From assembly GCA_021324445.1 (NCBI GenBank), contig JAJPJC010000488.1, forward strand, positions 1 to 56,193: DNA of 56,193 bases. Direction: 5' to 3'. The stretch comes from Isosphaeraceae bacterium (GTDB taxonomy: Bacteria > Planctomycetota > Planctomycetia > Isosphaerales > Isosphaeraceae). Position numbers and translations under genes: made by a program. Under the pieces are notes generated by a model. The model was not told where the DNA came from, ran no database searches, and saw only the letters and a list, made by a program, of their open reading frames with translations. Positions 42,490 through 51,308 of the stretch are shown here, in pieces (within the stretch, counting starts at the first letter, position 1; the number at the start of each line of letters is the position of its first letter).

Positions 42490-42768
42490 CTATTCCTCGG
42501 GCGCGCGCAGCACTCGGCCCGCGGCGAAGGCGACCTCGGCGACGACCCAGCGCCCGGACGAATCCTCCGCGACCTCGGCCTGGAACCCTTTGCCGCGCAC
42601 GAGATCCGGGTCGAGCTCGGCATCAGTCAGGAGCAGCGCGTAGGGGACGACCAGGGTCCGGGGCTGGCCGGGTCCGACTCCCTGGACGCGCAGGACCATC
42701 TCGATCTGGTCGGTCCCGGGCGGGTTCTCCTGGAGTGTCGCAGTCTGCACAATCCCTCGAATCCGCAT
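42490..42768 (-). CDS. hypothetical protein (92 residues)
   Basis: The small beta-rich protein MRIRGIVQTATLQENPPGTD, then QIEMVLRVQGVGPGQPRTLV and VRGKGFQAEVAEDSSGRWVV looks like an OB-fold or single-strand-binding-type domain, but this is not certain. GGAG precedes the ATG at 42768. It converges on the GT4 gene and is divergent from the lipase gene. Confidence 0.6.
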   Translation of the reverse strand: MRIRGIVQTATLQENPPGTDQIEMVLRVQGVGPGQPRTLVVPYALLLTDAELDPDLVRGKGFQAEVAEDSSGRWVVAEVAFAAGRVLRAPEE

Positions 42769-42987
42769 GACCGGTCTCCGTCGCGACCCTGCTCCCGACG
42801 CAATCGTCACCGTGCGCGTCCGATGAGTGCGGGTGCGCCCCTCGACGAACGAACCTTGCCGCCTACAATGAAAGTTAGGGGTGGGCGTTGTCAACCCCGT
42901 GATTGGTATTCTATTTGCATTATCCGTGAGTCATCGTCGCGTTTGACGCGAGCGACCCTGGACCGAATCGAGCTGTTGCTTCCATCG

Positions 42988-43899
42988 ATGTTGCACCGAG
43001 TGACGTTTGCGCGCCTGGACGCGCCGATCGTGCTGGCCCACGGCCTGGGCGGATTCGCCCGGCTGGGCGTGGGCCGTTTGACACTGACGACCTACTTCCG
43101 CGGGATTCCCGCGGCGTTGCAGGCCGCGGGGAACCGGGTGCTGCTGACGCGAGTGCCGCCGATCGCCAGCGTCGAGACACGGGCGCGGCGGTTGCGCGAG
43201 CAGATCGTCCGGGCCTTCGGCGACGAGCCGGTCCACCTGATCGCTCACAGCCTGGGCGGGCTCGACGCGCGCCGGCTGCTGGTCGACCCCCAAGGGCACA
43301 GGCGGGTCCTGAGCCTGACGACGATCGGTACGCCGCACCTCGGATCGTCGCTGGCCGACTTCGTCAAGCTCCGCGTTGGGCGGGTCTATGACGTGCTGGC
43401 AGCGATGGGGATCGATCCGCAGGGTTGTCTCGACGTGACGCGCTCAGCCGCGCGGCGGTTCCACGAGCGGAACCCGCTGCCGCCGGATGTCGTCTGCCTC
43501 TGCGTGGCCGGCGACCCTCCCGCCGACTCGGTCTGCTGGCCGCTCCGGCGCCTTCATGCCCTGCTCGGAGAGCTGGAAGGACCCAACGACGGACTGGTCT
43601 CGGTCGAGTCGGCCCACGCCTTCGGCACGCCGCTGCCGGTCTGGCCCGCCGATCACTTGCGGCAATTGAACTGGCTCATGCCCGGCCACAAGAGCTCGAT
43701 CCCAACACCACCCCTGGAGCTCTATGCCCAGATCGTGGCGCACCTGGCGGCGCTGGGATTCGGCGACTACGTCGCTCGATACCAGGCCGATGGGGATCCG
43801 CTCCGCGCCGTCGGCACCCATGCGCCGAGCGTCGGGGAACTCAGAAAGCGGCTCGAATCTCGGTCACCTGATGAGGCGGTCGGCGCCAGGTCAGCCTGA
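42988..43899 (+). CDS. alpha/beta hydrolase, triacylglycerol lipase-like
   Basis: The 303-residue protein starts near MLHRVTFARLDAPIVLAHGL. It has the oxyanion strand PIVLAHGLGGF, the nucleophile elbow IAHSLGGLDARRL, an acidic site in GPNDGLVSVESAH and a catalytic His in MPGHKSSI. The layout matches bacterial LipA/LipB-type lipases without a secretion signal, so it may be cytoplasmic or membrane-associated. The ATG at 42988 was chosen over an in-frame TTG at 42943; neither has a strong ribosome binding site. Confidence 0.78.
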   Translation: MLHRVTFARLDAPIVLAHGLGGFARLGVGRLTLTTYFRGIPAALQAAGNRVLLTRVPPIASVETRARRLREQIVRAFGDEPVHLIAHSLGGLDARRLLVDPQGHRRVLSLTTIGTPHLGSSLADFVKLRVGRVYDVLAAMGIDPQGCLDVTRSAARRFHERNPLPPDVVCLCVAGDPPADSVCWPLRRLHALLGELEGPNDGLVSVESAHAFGTPLPVWPADHLRQLNWLMPGHKSSIPTPPLELYAQIVAHLAALGFGDYVARYQADGDPLRAVGTHAPSVGELRKRLESRSPDEAVGARSA

Positions 43900-43917
43900 T
43901 CCCTGCCCTCGCGATAC

Positions 43918-44028
43918 GTGCTCGAGGAGAACCTGCGCGGACCGCTCCGGGCAGCCCTGCAACGAGCGCACGCAACCGAGGAGTCGGACGACGATCTCTG
44001 GCTCGACCAACTCGTTTCCATCCCCTGA
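43918..44028 (+). pseudogene. possible N-terminal fragment of a DUF5615-type PIN protein
   Basis: The frame VLEENLRGPLRAALQRAHAT (37 codons in all) resembles the start of DUF5615 proteins of planctomycetes (usually VLDENLRGPLWRA) but ends after LDQLVSIP at a TGA. No rest of the domain is found. Apart from this and the BlaI promoter, the gap 43900-44518 shows nothing. Confidence 0.3.
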
Positions 44029-44355
44029 CCCGCGCTTGGCGGCGCTGGCCGATGCCCAGGCCACGCCATGGGTCCGGTCGTGTCGACCGCATGCGCGGCG
44101 TGGGTCGCCCGAGTCGTTGAGTCGATCCGTGGGGGAGTCGCGTCCCGAGCCGAGCTGGTCTGGGGAGAACCGGCCGCCGCCCGAAGGAGCTCGCCGGGTC
44201 TTCGAGCGCTTCACAGCCGATCGCAGGCGGCCTGAACGGCCGCCGGTGACCGCCCCCGGCACGGGCCGCGTGCGCCACCCCATCGAGAGGCGCTCGCGTG
44301 AGCCCACCCCGCGGGCTCTTGGGAGATTCCCAGCGGATTTTCGAAAAGGGGGGGA

Positions 44356-44384
44356 TTGACCTGGTGAGACAATTGTCTTAGGAT
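44356..44384 (+). promoter_or_regulatory. promoter with palindromic operator upstream of the BlaI-family gene
   Basis: TTGACC (44356-44361), a 17-base spacer and TAGGAT (44379-44384) form a promoter. The spacer contains the perfect 12-bp palindrome AGACAATTGTCT (44367-44378), exactly where a repressor would block RNA polymerase. BlaI/MecI-family dimers bind such palindromes, so autoregulation is likely. It lies about 135 bp before the start codon. Confidence 0.55.
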
Positions 44385-44518
44385 AAGTGGACAGTCTGCT
44401 CCCTCCTGCGCGTGATGGTCCGCTCACACCCCCATCGCGCATCCGAGATTCTGGTTTGCGCCACTGACTTTAATTGAGGATGGGGATAACCCCAGTTCTA
44501 ACGTCGGGACGACCGCCG

Positions 44519-44932
44519 ATGGCCAAACGCCCCCCAAGCATTCCTGATTCGGAACTCGATGTGTTGAAGGTCCTGTGGGACCTCGGCCAGGCCACGGTCC
44601 GCGAGGCGCTGGAGACCTTGCGTGCGGCCGGGCGACAGTGGTCCTACGCCACGGTGGCGACGCTGCTGGACCGTCTCGAATCCAAGGGCCTGGTCACCAG
44701 CGACCGCCGCGAGCTGGCCTTCGTTTATCGACCGGTGATCTCCACCCAGGAGGTCCGCCAGAAGCGGGTCAACAGCCTGGTCGATAAGCTGTACCAGGGG
44801 GAGCCCGGCCTGCTGGTGCTCCACCTGCTGAAGTCGCATCCCCTCGACTCGGCCCAGGCCAAGGAAGTCCGGGCCGTGCTCGACGAGATGGTCGGGGAGA
44901 AGTCGCGGAAGAAAGACAAGCCGAGCGGCTAA
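44519..44932 (+). CDS. BlaI/MecI/CopY family transcriptional repressor
   Basis: The 137-residue protein has the winged helix of BlaI: SELDVLKVLWDLGQATVREA, then WSYATVATLLDRLESKGLVT and RRELAFVYRPVIS. The dimerisation helices lie in the second half and the tail is basic. These proteins repress their own operons and beta-lactamase, copper or metallo-protease genes; in planctomycetes they often sit next to BlaR-type M56 peptidases. None follows here. The next gene, 58 bp on, is a DUF1111 cytochrome-like protein. Confidence 0.88.
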   Translation: MAKRPPSIPDSELDVLKVLWDLGQATVREALETLRAAGRQWSYATVATLLDRLESKGLVTSDRRELAFVYRPVISTQEVRQKRVNSLVDKLYQGEPGLLVLHLLKSHPLDSAQAKEVRAVLDEMVGEKSRKKDKPSG

Positions 44933-44990
44933 AGCAAAGCCGCGGTTCACCCAATTCGATCGATCTGCCACGCTGGATGGAGAGCCTATC

Positions 44991-46322
44991 ATGGCCGCCC
45001 CGTTGCGGAAGGGTCTGTCGCGGACCTTGATCGCGGTCCTGCTGCTGGTCCCGGTCTGGAAGATCGCCGGATCGTTCTGGCGGCCCGGTCCGCAGGCGGT
45101 CCGGGCCGAGTCGGCCCGGCTGGGCCGCGTGCTGTTCACGCACCGATGGACCCACAACGATCCCCTGGCCCAGGGGGACGGGCTCGGTCCCGTGTTCAAC
45201 GCGTCGTCGTGCGTGGAGTGCCATAGCCAGGGCGGGCCCGGTGGGGGCGGCCCGGTCCAGCACAATGTGACGGTTTACGGCCTGGTCGCGCCCCATCCGA
45301 AGGGTCTGCCCCAGTCGGGCGTGGTGCACCAGAAGGCGATCGCGCCGGCGTTCCAGGAAACGCTGAACCTGGTGCACGCCAGCCTGCCGGCCGCGCCGTC
45401 GATTCCCTTGCCGGTCTTGACCGACCGGAGCCGGCGCCGATCGCCCGATGTGGTGGTCACGCAACGGAACACGCCCCCCTTGTTTGGCGACGGGCTGATC
45501 GACGCGATCTCCGACGATGCGATCATCGCCCATCAGCGGGAGCATTCGACGCCGGCCCGCCTGGTGGGGCTCAACGGCGCGCGGGATTCCCTGGTGCGGG
45601 GCCGGGTGGCCCGGCTCAGCGACGGCCGCATCGGCCGGTTCGGTTGGAAGCTGGAATTTGCCACCCTCAACGACTTCGTCAAGGCGGCCTGCGCCAACGA
45701 GCTGGGGCTGTCCAACCCCGGCCGGCCCGAGCCCACGCCGCTGGGCAAGCCCCGATATCGCGGCCAGGGGGTCGACCTGACCGACGAGCAATGCGGGCTG
45801 ATGACCGACTTCGTCCGCAGCCTGCCCCCACCCATCGAGGCGGCTCCGGCGGATCCGCACCTGGCCGCCGAGGTCAAGACCGGCAAGGCGCTGTTCCGCT
45901 CGATCGGCTGCGCGGATTGCCATTCGGAGTCGCTGGGCTCGGTCGGCGGGCTCTACTCGGACATGCTGCTGCACGACATGGGACCCGAGCTGGAGTCGAC
46001 CACCGGCTACTACGGCTCGATCATCCCCGCGCCGGCGACCCCGAATGAGAAGTTTGCCGCCAGCGAGCAGCCCACGCCCGGCGAGTGGCGGACGGCGCCG
46101 CTCTGGGGCGTCGCCGACTCGGGCCCGTATCTCCACGACGGCCGCGCCGGCACACTCGAGGAAGCGATCGCCGCCCACGGCGGCGAGGCCGCCGGCGTGA
46201 CCGCGAAGTTCCAGAAGCTCGAGCCGTCGCAGCAGCAGGTCCTGGTCCGCTTCTTGAAGACGCTGCGTGCCCCGGCCGTTGACCCGGGCCCGGCCGGTCC
46301 GTACACTCTGGCGGCACGGTGA
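44991..46322 (+). CDS. DUF1111 di-haem oxidoreductase-like protein
   Basis: The 443-residue protein has an N-terminal signal anchor (SRTLIAVLLLVPVWKIAGSF) and two CxxCH haem-attachment motifs, CVECH (Cys74) and CADCH (Cys307). These flank the DUF1111 landmarks RNTPPLFGDGLID and GEWRTAPLWGVADSGPYLHD, then GRAGTLEEAIAAHGGEA. It should be a periplasmic c-type cytochrome of the di-haem peroxidase-like group. Transcription with the BlaI gene is possible (58-bp gap). Confidence 0.9.
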   Translation: MAAPLRKGLSRTLIAVLLLVPVWKIAGSFWRPGPQAVRAESARLGRVLFTHRWTHNDPLAQGDGLGPVFNASSCVECHSQGGPGGGGPVQHNVTVYGLVAPHPKGLPQSGVVHQKAIAPAFQETLNLVHASLPAAPSIPLPVLTDRSRRRSPDVVVTQRNTPPLFGDGLIDAISDDAIIAHQREHSTPARLVGLNGARDSLVRGRVARLSDGRIGRFGWKLEFATLNDFVKAACANELGLSNPGRPEPTPLGKPRYRGQGVDLTDEQCGLMTDFVRSLPPPIEAAPADPHLAAEVKTGKALFRSIGCADCHSESLGSVGGLYSDMLLHDMGPELESTTGYYGSIIPAPATPNEKFAASEQPTPGEWRTAPLWGVADSGPYLHDGRAGTLEEAIAAHGGEAAGVTAKFQKLEPSQQQVLVRFLKTLRAPAVDPGPAGPYTLAAR

Positions 46323-46413
46323 GGCGGCGTGGGCCGGCCGGCTCTGAGGCCCGACCGCGGAGCCGTGCGCGCGGGTCCTGGTCGTGCTTCGGTCCTGCAA
46401 TCACGAGAGCGCC

Positions 46414-47553
46414 GTGACCATCCTGGTCTGCCGGTGCGGCAAGCGGCTGCGTGCCCCCGGGGCGACGCCCGGCCGGGTGGGCCATTGCCCGGCCTGCGGC
46501 GCGGCGCTGCGCGTCCCCGAGCCGGCCGCCGGTCCGGCGGATGAGTCCATGCCAGTGGAGTCTGCCCCGGCGCCCGCCCCGGTCACGCGTTCCAGTCTCC
46601 ACCCGGAGCGCGCCGTCCCCACCCCGGCCCAGCCGGCCGACCCGCCCCCAGAGCGGGATGGTCGGGAGACCACCCTGAGCACCTCCCGGGGCCGTCCGCG
46701 GGGTCGGAAGCGCCGGTCCAGGGCGACGCTGGCCGACAAGCTCGACACCCTGCGGGGCTTCGTCCCGCAGCCGGAGGGACCCGAGCAGAGCCTCTGGCGG
46801 AGTCTCCTCTACCCGCTCTGGGACTTCCGAGGCGCCGGGTTCCTGATCACATTCTCCATCCTCTTCTGGTTCCTCACGTTCGTCTTCTTCTCGACTCTCA
46901 ACATGCAATTCCACGGGGAGACCAGTGGCGGCGTCCCCATCCGCGCGATCATCCCCTCGGTGATGGGACTGATCGTCATCGTCGGCTACACGTTGCTTTA
47001 CCTGGGCGCGATCCTGGCCTCCAGCGCCGCGGGCGAGGTGGATCATCCCCGCTGGCCGGAGGCCGATCTCTATGAGATAATCCAGGGACTCAGCCGCTGG
47101 GCCTCGGCCGCGATCCTGGGCGGCGGCCTGGGTGGCGTGCCCGCTGTGCTCTACTGGATCGATTGCGGCCGGCTCGACCTGCTCGACTGGGTGGTCTTCC
47201 TGGATCTCGCGGTCCTGGGCATGGCCTATGCGGAGATGGCCTTGGTCGCGGCCCTCTTGTTCGACCACCTGCTGGCGGCCAATCCCCTCACGGTCTGCCA
47301 GGCACTCTGGCGAGTCGGCCTGGCGTGGATCCGCCCCTGCCTGGTCATGGTCGCGGCACTGGTCCTGGCCTGCGGGTCGTTCTACCTGGTCCTGGTGTTC
47401 CGCATCCCGATCCTGGTCTTTGTGACCCTCTGGGCAACCTGGGCCTTCGTTTTGTATGAGGCGATGGTGGTGATGAGGGTCCTGGGCCTGGAATACCGGC
47501 GGCACGCGCGGACGATCGGCTGGTTCCGCGAGAGCCGGCGGCGGCGCGTCTGA
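46414..47553 (+). CDS. zinc-ribbon membrane protein, paralogue of the next gene
   Basis: The 379-residue protein begins VTILVCRCGKRLRAPGATPG and GRVGHCPACGAALRVPEP, a CxC...CxxC zinc ribbon. A disordered Pro/Arg-rich linker to about residue 115 follows, and then about seven membrane helices. The segment ASSAAGEVDHPRWPEADLY and then ALLFDHLLAANPLTV is nearly the same as in the following gene. The GTG at 46414 is the likely start because the ribbon begins there; an in-frame GTG lies upstream at 46384. Function unknown. Confidence 0.7.
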   Translation: MTILVCRCGKRLRAPGATPGRVGHCPACGAALRVPEPAAGPADESMPVESAPAPAPVTRSSLHPERAVPTPAQPADPPPERDGRETTLSTSRGRPRGRKRRSRATLADKLDTLRGFVPQPEGPEQSLWRSLLYPLWDFRGAGFLITFSILFWFLTFVFFSTLNMQFHGETSGGVPIRAIIPSVMGLIVIVGYTLLYLGAILASSAAGEVDHPRWPEADLYEIIQGLSRWASAAILGGGLGGVPAVLYWIDCGRLDLLDWVVFLDLAVLGMAYAEMALVAALLFDHLLAANPLTVCQALWRVGLAWIRPCLVMVAALVLACGSFYLVLVFRIPILVFVTLWATWAFVLYEAMVVMRVLGLEYRRHARTIGWFRESRRRRV

Positions 47554-47607
47554 ATCGCGCCTGGCCGCGGGATGTCGCCCGATTGTTGCTTCTCGGATGA
47601 AGCTGTC

Positions 47608-48540
47608 ATGGCTCACCGCAAACGCTGGTACGATCCCAATGCCGAGTTCGCCATCCGCGTGATCTCGCCGGCGGCCCAGCAGGAGTCGTGGAGCGCCTTC
47701 AAATGGCGCCATCCTCGGGTGTCGCCGAGCTTGGGCGAATGCTTGCTTTATCCGCTCATCGACGGACCCGGCCTGGGGCTGCTGGTCTTCTTACCGCCGA
47801 TGATGTGGGTGCTGTCGCTGCCGGTCTTCGACGTGATCGCGGTGCTCCAGCCGATGACGAAGGGGGATTGGGCGCTGGGGCTGTTGATTGTGCCGGTGAT
47901 GACCCCCATGCTCTTCAGCTTCGCGATGACCTTCGGTTACGCCCTGTTGTTTCTCGGCCACATGCTGGTGGCCAGTGCCTCGGGCGAAAACGACCACCCG
48001 CGATGGCCGGAGTGGCATCCCAGCGACATTGCCGAAGGGATCGGCCGCTGGTTCTGGGCCGCGGTGTTCGGGGCGGTGCTGGGCGGGGTGCCGCTGTTGA
48101 TGTACTGGATGCACTGCGGCGACATCGACTGGGTCGACTGGGTTGTCTTCATCGATCTGATCATGCTGGCGGTCGGGTATGCCCAGATGGCTCTGGCGGC
48201 GGCGCTGCTGCACGAGAACATCATGGCCGCCAACCCGGTGACAGTCTTCCTGGCGATCTTCCGGACCGGATGGGACTACCTGCGTCCCTGCCTGGTGGCG
48301 ACCATCGCGCTGATCCTGGCCGGTCTGGCCTGCTGGAGCCTGCTGTTCCACATGCCAACGATGTGGATCGAGGGTCTGGCAATCTGGGGGTTCTGGGTCT
48401 TCCTCTTCTACGAGGCGATGGTTGTGGTGCGGATGATGGGACTGACCTACCATGCCCATGCCCTGGACCTGCACTGGTTCCGCAGGCGGCCCCGGTGGGC
48501 GGGCTCGCGAAGCAGGGGGCAGCTCTACGCCAATTCGTGA
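47608..48540 (+). CDS. polytopic membrane protein, tandem paralogue
   Basis: The 310-residue protein has about seven membrane helices and matches the membrane half of the preceding gene (ASASGENDHPRWPEWH, HCGDIDWVDWVVFIDLIMLA, ENIMAANPVTVFLA). It lacks the zinc ribbon and starts instead with a short hydrophilic segment. The two are 55 bp apart and probably co-transcribed, perhaps forming a hetero-oligomer. The shared DHPRWPE motif lies between helices and may be a functional site. Function unknown. Confidence 0.75.
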   Translation: MAHRKRWYDPNAEFAIRVISPAAQQESWSAFKWRHPRVSPSLGECLLYPLIDGPGLGLLVFLPPMMWVLSLPVFDVIAVLQPMTKGDWALGLLIVPVMTPMLFSFAMTFGYALLFLGHMLVASASGENDHPRWPEWHPSDIAEGIGRWFWAAVFGAVLGGVPLLMYWMHCGDIDWVDWVVFIDLIMLAVGYAQMALAAALLHENIMAANPVTVFLAIFRTGWDYLRPCLVATIALILAGLACWSLLFHMPTMWIEGLAIWGFWVFLFYEAMVVVRMMGLTYHAHALDLHWFRRRPRWAGSRSRGQLYANS

Positions 48541-48552
48541 TCAGTCCCGTAG

Positions 48553-48572
48553 GTCGGGCTTTCCAGCCCGAC
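48553..48572. terminator. hairpin between convergent genes
   Basis: GTCGGGCT and AGCCCGAC form an 8-bp stem with loop TTCC, 12 bases after the stop of the membrane protein and 38 bases from the mgtE stop. It carries the CGTAGGTC leader also seen in the palindrome at 54795. It is a likely bidirectional terminator or a copy of a dispersed palindrome. Confidence 0.5.
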
Positions 48573-48610
48573 AATCCGATCCCGCCAAGCGAAAACCTGA
48601 CCTCCCGGAC

Positions 48611-49996
48611 TCAAGGACCGGACCCTGCCAGCTTGATCAGGATGAGGATGGCGACGGTATAGAAGATCACCAACCCCGTGGCATCGACCAGGGTGCTGAT
48701 CAGGGGGGCGGAGACGACGGCCGGGTCGATCCCGAACCGCCGGGCCAGGAGGGGGACCAGCGCCCCCACCCCGTTGGCCCAGACGCAGATGCCGATGATC
48801 GCCAGGGCGATGACGGTGGCGAAGGTCTTCGTATGGCCGAGCAGGAGCCAGGCGAAGACGAAGCCGAGGACGCCCAGCAGGGCGCCCAGGAGCAAGCCGG
48901 TCAGGACCTCGCGGAACAGGACACGGGACGTGTCGCTGCGCTGGATCTCGCCCAGGGCCAACCCGCGGATGATCGTGCCGACAGCCTGGCTGCCGGCGTT
49001 GCCGCCGGTGCCGATCAGCAGGGGGATGAAGGTGTCGAACTCGATCTCGGGGAAGCGGGTATCGACCCAGTCGAAGCGGTGGATGATGTAGCGCGTGATG
49101 GTCCCGCCGACGAACAGCAAGAGCAGCCAGCCGATGCGGCGGCGGACGGCCTCGACGATCCGCCCCTGCCAGTAGGTCTCCTCGTTGGCCTCGACGTCGC
49201 GCGACACGCCGCCGAAGGCCAGGATGTCCTCGGTCTGCTCCTGGCGGAGGATGTCCATGGCGTCGTCGTGGGTGATGATCCCCACCAGCATATCCGAGGC
49301 ATCCACGACGGGGATGGCGATCAGGTCGTACTTGTCGATCTGGCGGGCGACGCTTTCCTGGTCCTCGTCGACCCGGGCGAAGATGACGTCGCGCTGCATG
49401 ATCGACTCGATCACGGCCGAGCGGCGCGAGAGGATCAACCGCTTGAGCGAGACAAACCCGATCAGCCGCCGCTGATGATCGACCACGTAGCAGTAATAGA
49501 TCGTCTCGCGGTCGGGGGCCTCGTGGCGGAGCCGGTCGAGGGCCTCGCGGACGGTGATGTGCGGCGGCAGCGTGACATAATCGGTGGTCATGACGGCGCC
49601 GGCGGTGCCCGGCTGGTAGCTGGCCAGCCGGCGGATGTCCTCGCGCTCCGCCTGGGCCAGGTGGGGGAGCACCGGATCCACCACGTCCTCGTCGAGCCGA
49701 TTCACCAGGTCGGCGCGCTCGTCGTGCGACATCACGTGGAGCAGCTCGGCGGCCTCCGTCGCCGGCATCACCCCGAAGAGCCGGACCTGCCGCGCGTTGT
49801 CGAGATAGCTCAGGACCTGGGCGCGGTCCCGCGCCGGCAGGATCCGGAACAGGGCATCGCCGTCCTGGGTCTCGAGGTCCTCGATCAGCTCGGCCACCCG
49901 CCCAGGGTGATACCCGCTGAAGAAGTCGCGCAGGCCCGCGACCTCGCCATCGTGGAGCAGCTCGCGGAGGTCGGGAACCAGGAGCGGGTGGCGCAT
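48611..49996 (-). CDS. mgtE: magnesium transporter MgtE
   Basis: The 461-residue protein has the full MgtE plan. An N-terminal superhelical domain (about residues 1-130) is followed by two CBS domains (about 135-255, containing AVMTTDYVTLPPHITVREAL and VGIITHDDAMDILRQEQTED). Five membrane helices form the pore, with GTGGNAGSQAVGTIIRGLA in TM2 and an acidic/Asn exit (LISTLVDATGLVIFY). It is a Mg2+ (and Co2+) channel gated by cytoplasmic Mg2+. It ends 70 bp from the preceding convergent gene. The serS gene lies upstream on the same strand with a 25-bp gap. Confidence 0.96.
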   Translation of the reverse strand: MRHPLLVPDLRELLHDGEVAGLRDFFSGYHPGRVAELIEDLETQDGDALFRILPARDRAQVLSYLDNARQVRLFGVMPATEAAELLHVMSHDERADLVNRLDEDVVDPVLPHLAQAEREDIRRLASYQPGTAGAVMTTDYVTLPPHITVREALDRLRHEAPDRETIYYCYVVDHQRRLIGFVSLKRLILSRRSAVIESIMQRDVIFARVDEDQESVARQIDKYDLIAIPVVDASDMLVGIITHDDAMDILRQEQTEDILAFGGVSRDVEANEETYWQGRIVEAVRRRIGWLLLLFVGGTITRYIIHRFDWVDTRFPEIEFDTFIPLLIGTGGNAGSQAVGTIIRGLALGEIQRSDTSRVLFREVLTGLLLGALLGVLGFVFAWLLLGHTKTFATVIALAIIGICVWANGVGALVPLLARRFGIDPAVVSAPLISTLVDATGLVIFYTVAILILIKLAGSGP

Positions 49997-50021
49997 ACAG
50001 ACCCCACCAGAGGTGATGGAC

Positions 50022-51308
50022 TCAGCCGATCACATCCTTGCCGACCCACGGCTTCAGGACTTCGGGGACATCGATGCGGCCGTCGGCTCGCTGGTAGTTC
50101 TCCAGGATCACGATCAGCGCCCGGCTGATGGCCACGGCGGTGCCGTTGAGCGTATGGACGAACCGGGTCCCTTTCTGGCCCGCGGGTCGATAGCGGATAT
50201 TCAGCCGCCGGGCCTGGTAATCGGTGCAGTCCGAGGCGCTGGTCACCTCGCCGTACTCGCCGTGCGTGCCGCGACCGGGCATCCAGGCTTCGATGTCGAA
50301 CTTGCGATAGGCCGGCCCGCCCAGGTCGCCCGAGGCAATATCGAGTACGCGGTAGGGGATCCCCAGCGCCTGGAACAGGCCTTCCTCGATGGCCAGCATC
50401 TCGGCGTGAACAGCCCCGGAGCCCTCGACGGTCGTGAAGGCGAACATCTCGACCTTGGTGAACTGGTGGACGCGATACAGTCCGCGGCTGGCCCGGCCGG
50501 CGGCGCCCGCCTCGGTCCGGAAGCAGTGCGACAACCCGACGTACCGCCGCGGCAGCTCGGCCTCCTCCAGCAGGTCGTCCGCGTGCATCCCGCCCAGGGT
50601 AATCTCGGCGGTCCCGATCAAGCTGAGGTCGGTATCCTCGATCGAATAGACCTGGGTCTCGACCCCGCGCGGCGTGAAGCCGATCCCTTCCAGGATGTGG
50701 TTGCGGGCCAGGTCGGGCGTGCTGATCGGCGTGAAGCCGGCGTCGATCAACCTGCGGAGGGCGAACTGCTGGAGGGCCAGGTCGAGCAAGACGGCGTCGT
50801 TCTTGAGGTAATAGAAGCCGGTCCCACTGACCTTGCCGGCGGTCTCGAAATCGATCAGGTCGAGGTCCTTGCCCAGGGTCACGTGATCCTTGGGCGGGAA
50901 GTCGAAGACCCGGGGCGAGCCGACCTTGCGGAGCTCCCGGCTGTCCTCCTCGCTGAGTCCGACCGGGGCATCCGGGTGCGTCAGGTTGGGGATCCGCTTC
51001 AACCGCTGGTTCAGCTCCCCCTCGAGGCTGCGGAGCCGCTCCTCTTCCTCGGCCACCGCGGACTTGAGCCGCTTCCCCTCCTCGATCAGCGCGGAGCGCT
51101 GCTGCGGGTCCTTCTCGCGGCCGGTGGCCTGGGCCACCTCGTTCTGCCGCCGGCGGATCTCCTCGACCGCCTGGAGCAGTCCGCGCCGCTCCGACTCCAG
51201 CGCGACCACCCGATCGATGTCCTCGATCACCTGCGGCGGTGCGTTGCGGTTGCGGCTGTTCTGCTTGACCGCCTCCGCATGCGCCACCACGTATTTCAGA
51301 TCCAGCAT
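50022..51308 (-). CDS. serS: serine--tRNA ligase
   Basis: The 428-residue class II synthetase has the N-terminal long coiled-coil arm that clasps the tRNA variable arm (about residues 30-105, VALESERRGLLQAVEEIRRR). Motif 2 is LSHCFRTEAGAAGRASRGLY and the motif 3 region is NGTAVAISRALIVILENYQ. It charges tRNA-Ser, and also tRNA-Sec if the latter exists in this genome. A TATACT -10-like box lies on the minus strand at 51464-51469, about 155 bp upstream of the start. Confidence 0.97.
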   Translation of the reverse strand: MLDLKYVVAHAEAVKQNSRNRNAPPQVIEDIDRVVALESERRGLLQAVEEIRRRQNEVAQATGREKDPQQRSALIEEGKRLKSAVAEEEERLRSLEGELNQRLKRIPNLTHPDAPVGLSEEDSRELRKVGSPRVFDFPPKDHVTLGKDLDLIDFETAGKVSGTGFYYLKNDAVLLDLALQQFALRRLIDAGFTPISTPDLARNHILEGIGFTPRGVETQVYSIEDTDLSLIGTAEITLGGMHADDLLEEAELPRRYVGLSHCFRTEAGAAGRASRGLYRVHQFTKVEMFAFTTVEGSGAVHAEMLAIEEGLFQALGIPYRVLDIASGDLGGPAYRKFDIEAWMPGRGTHGEYGEVTSASDCTDYQARRLNIRYRPAGQKGTRFVHTLNGTAVAISRALIVILENYQRADGRIDVPEVLKPWVGKDVIG

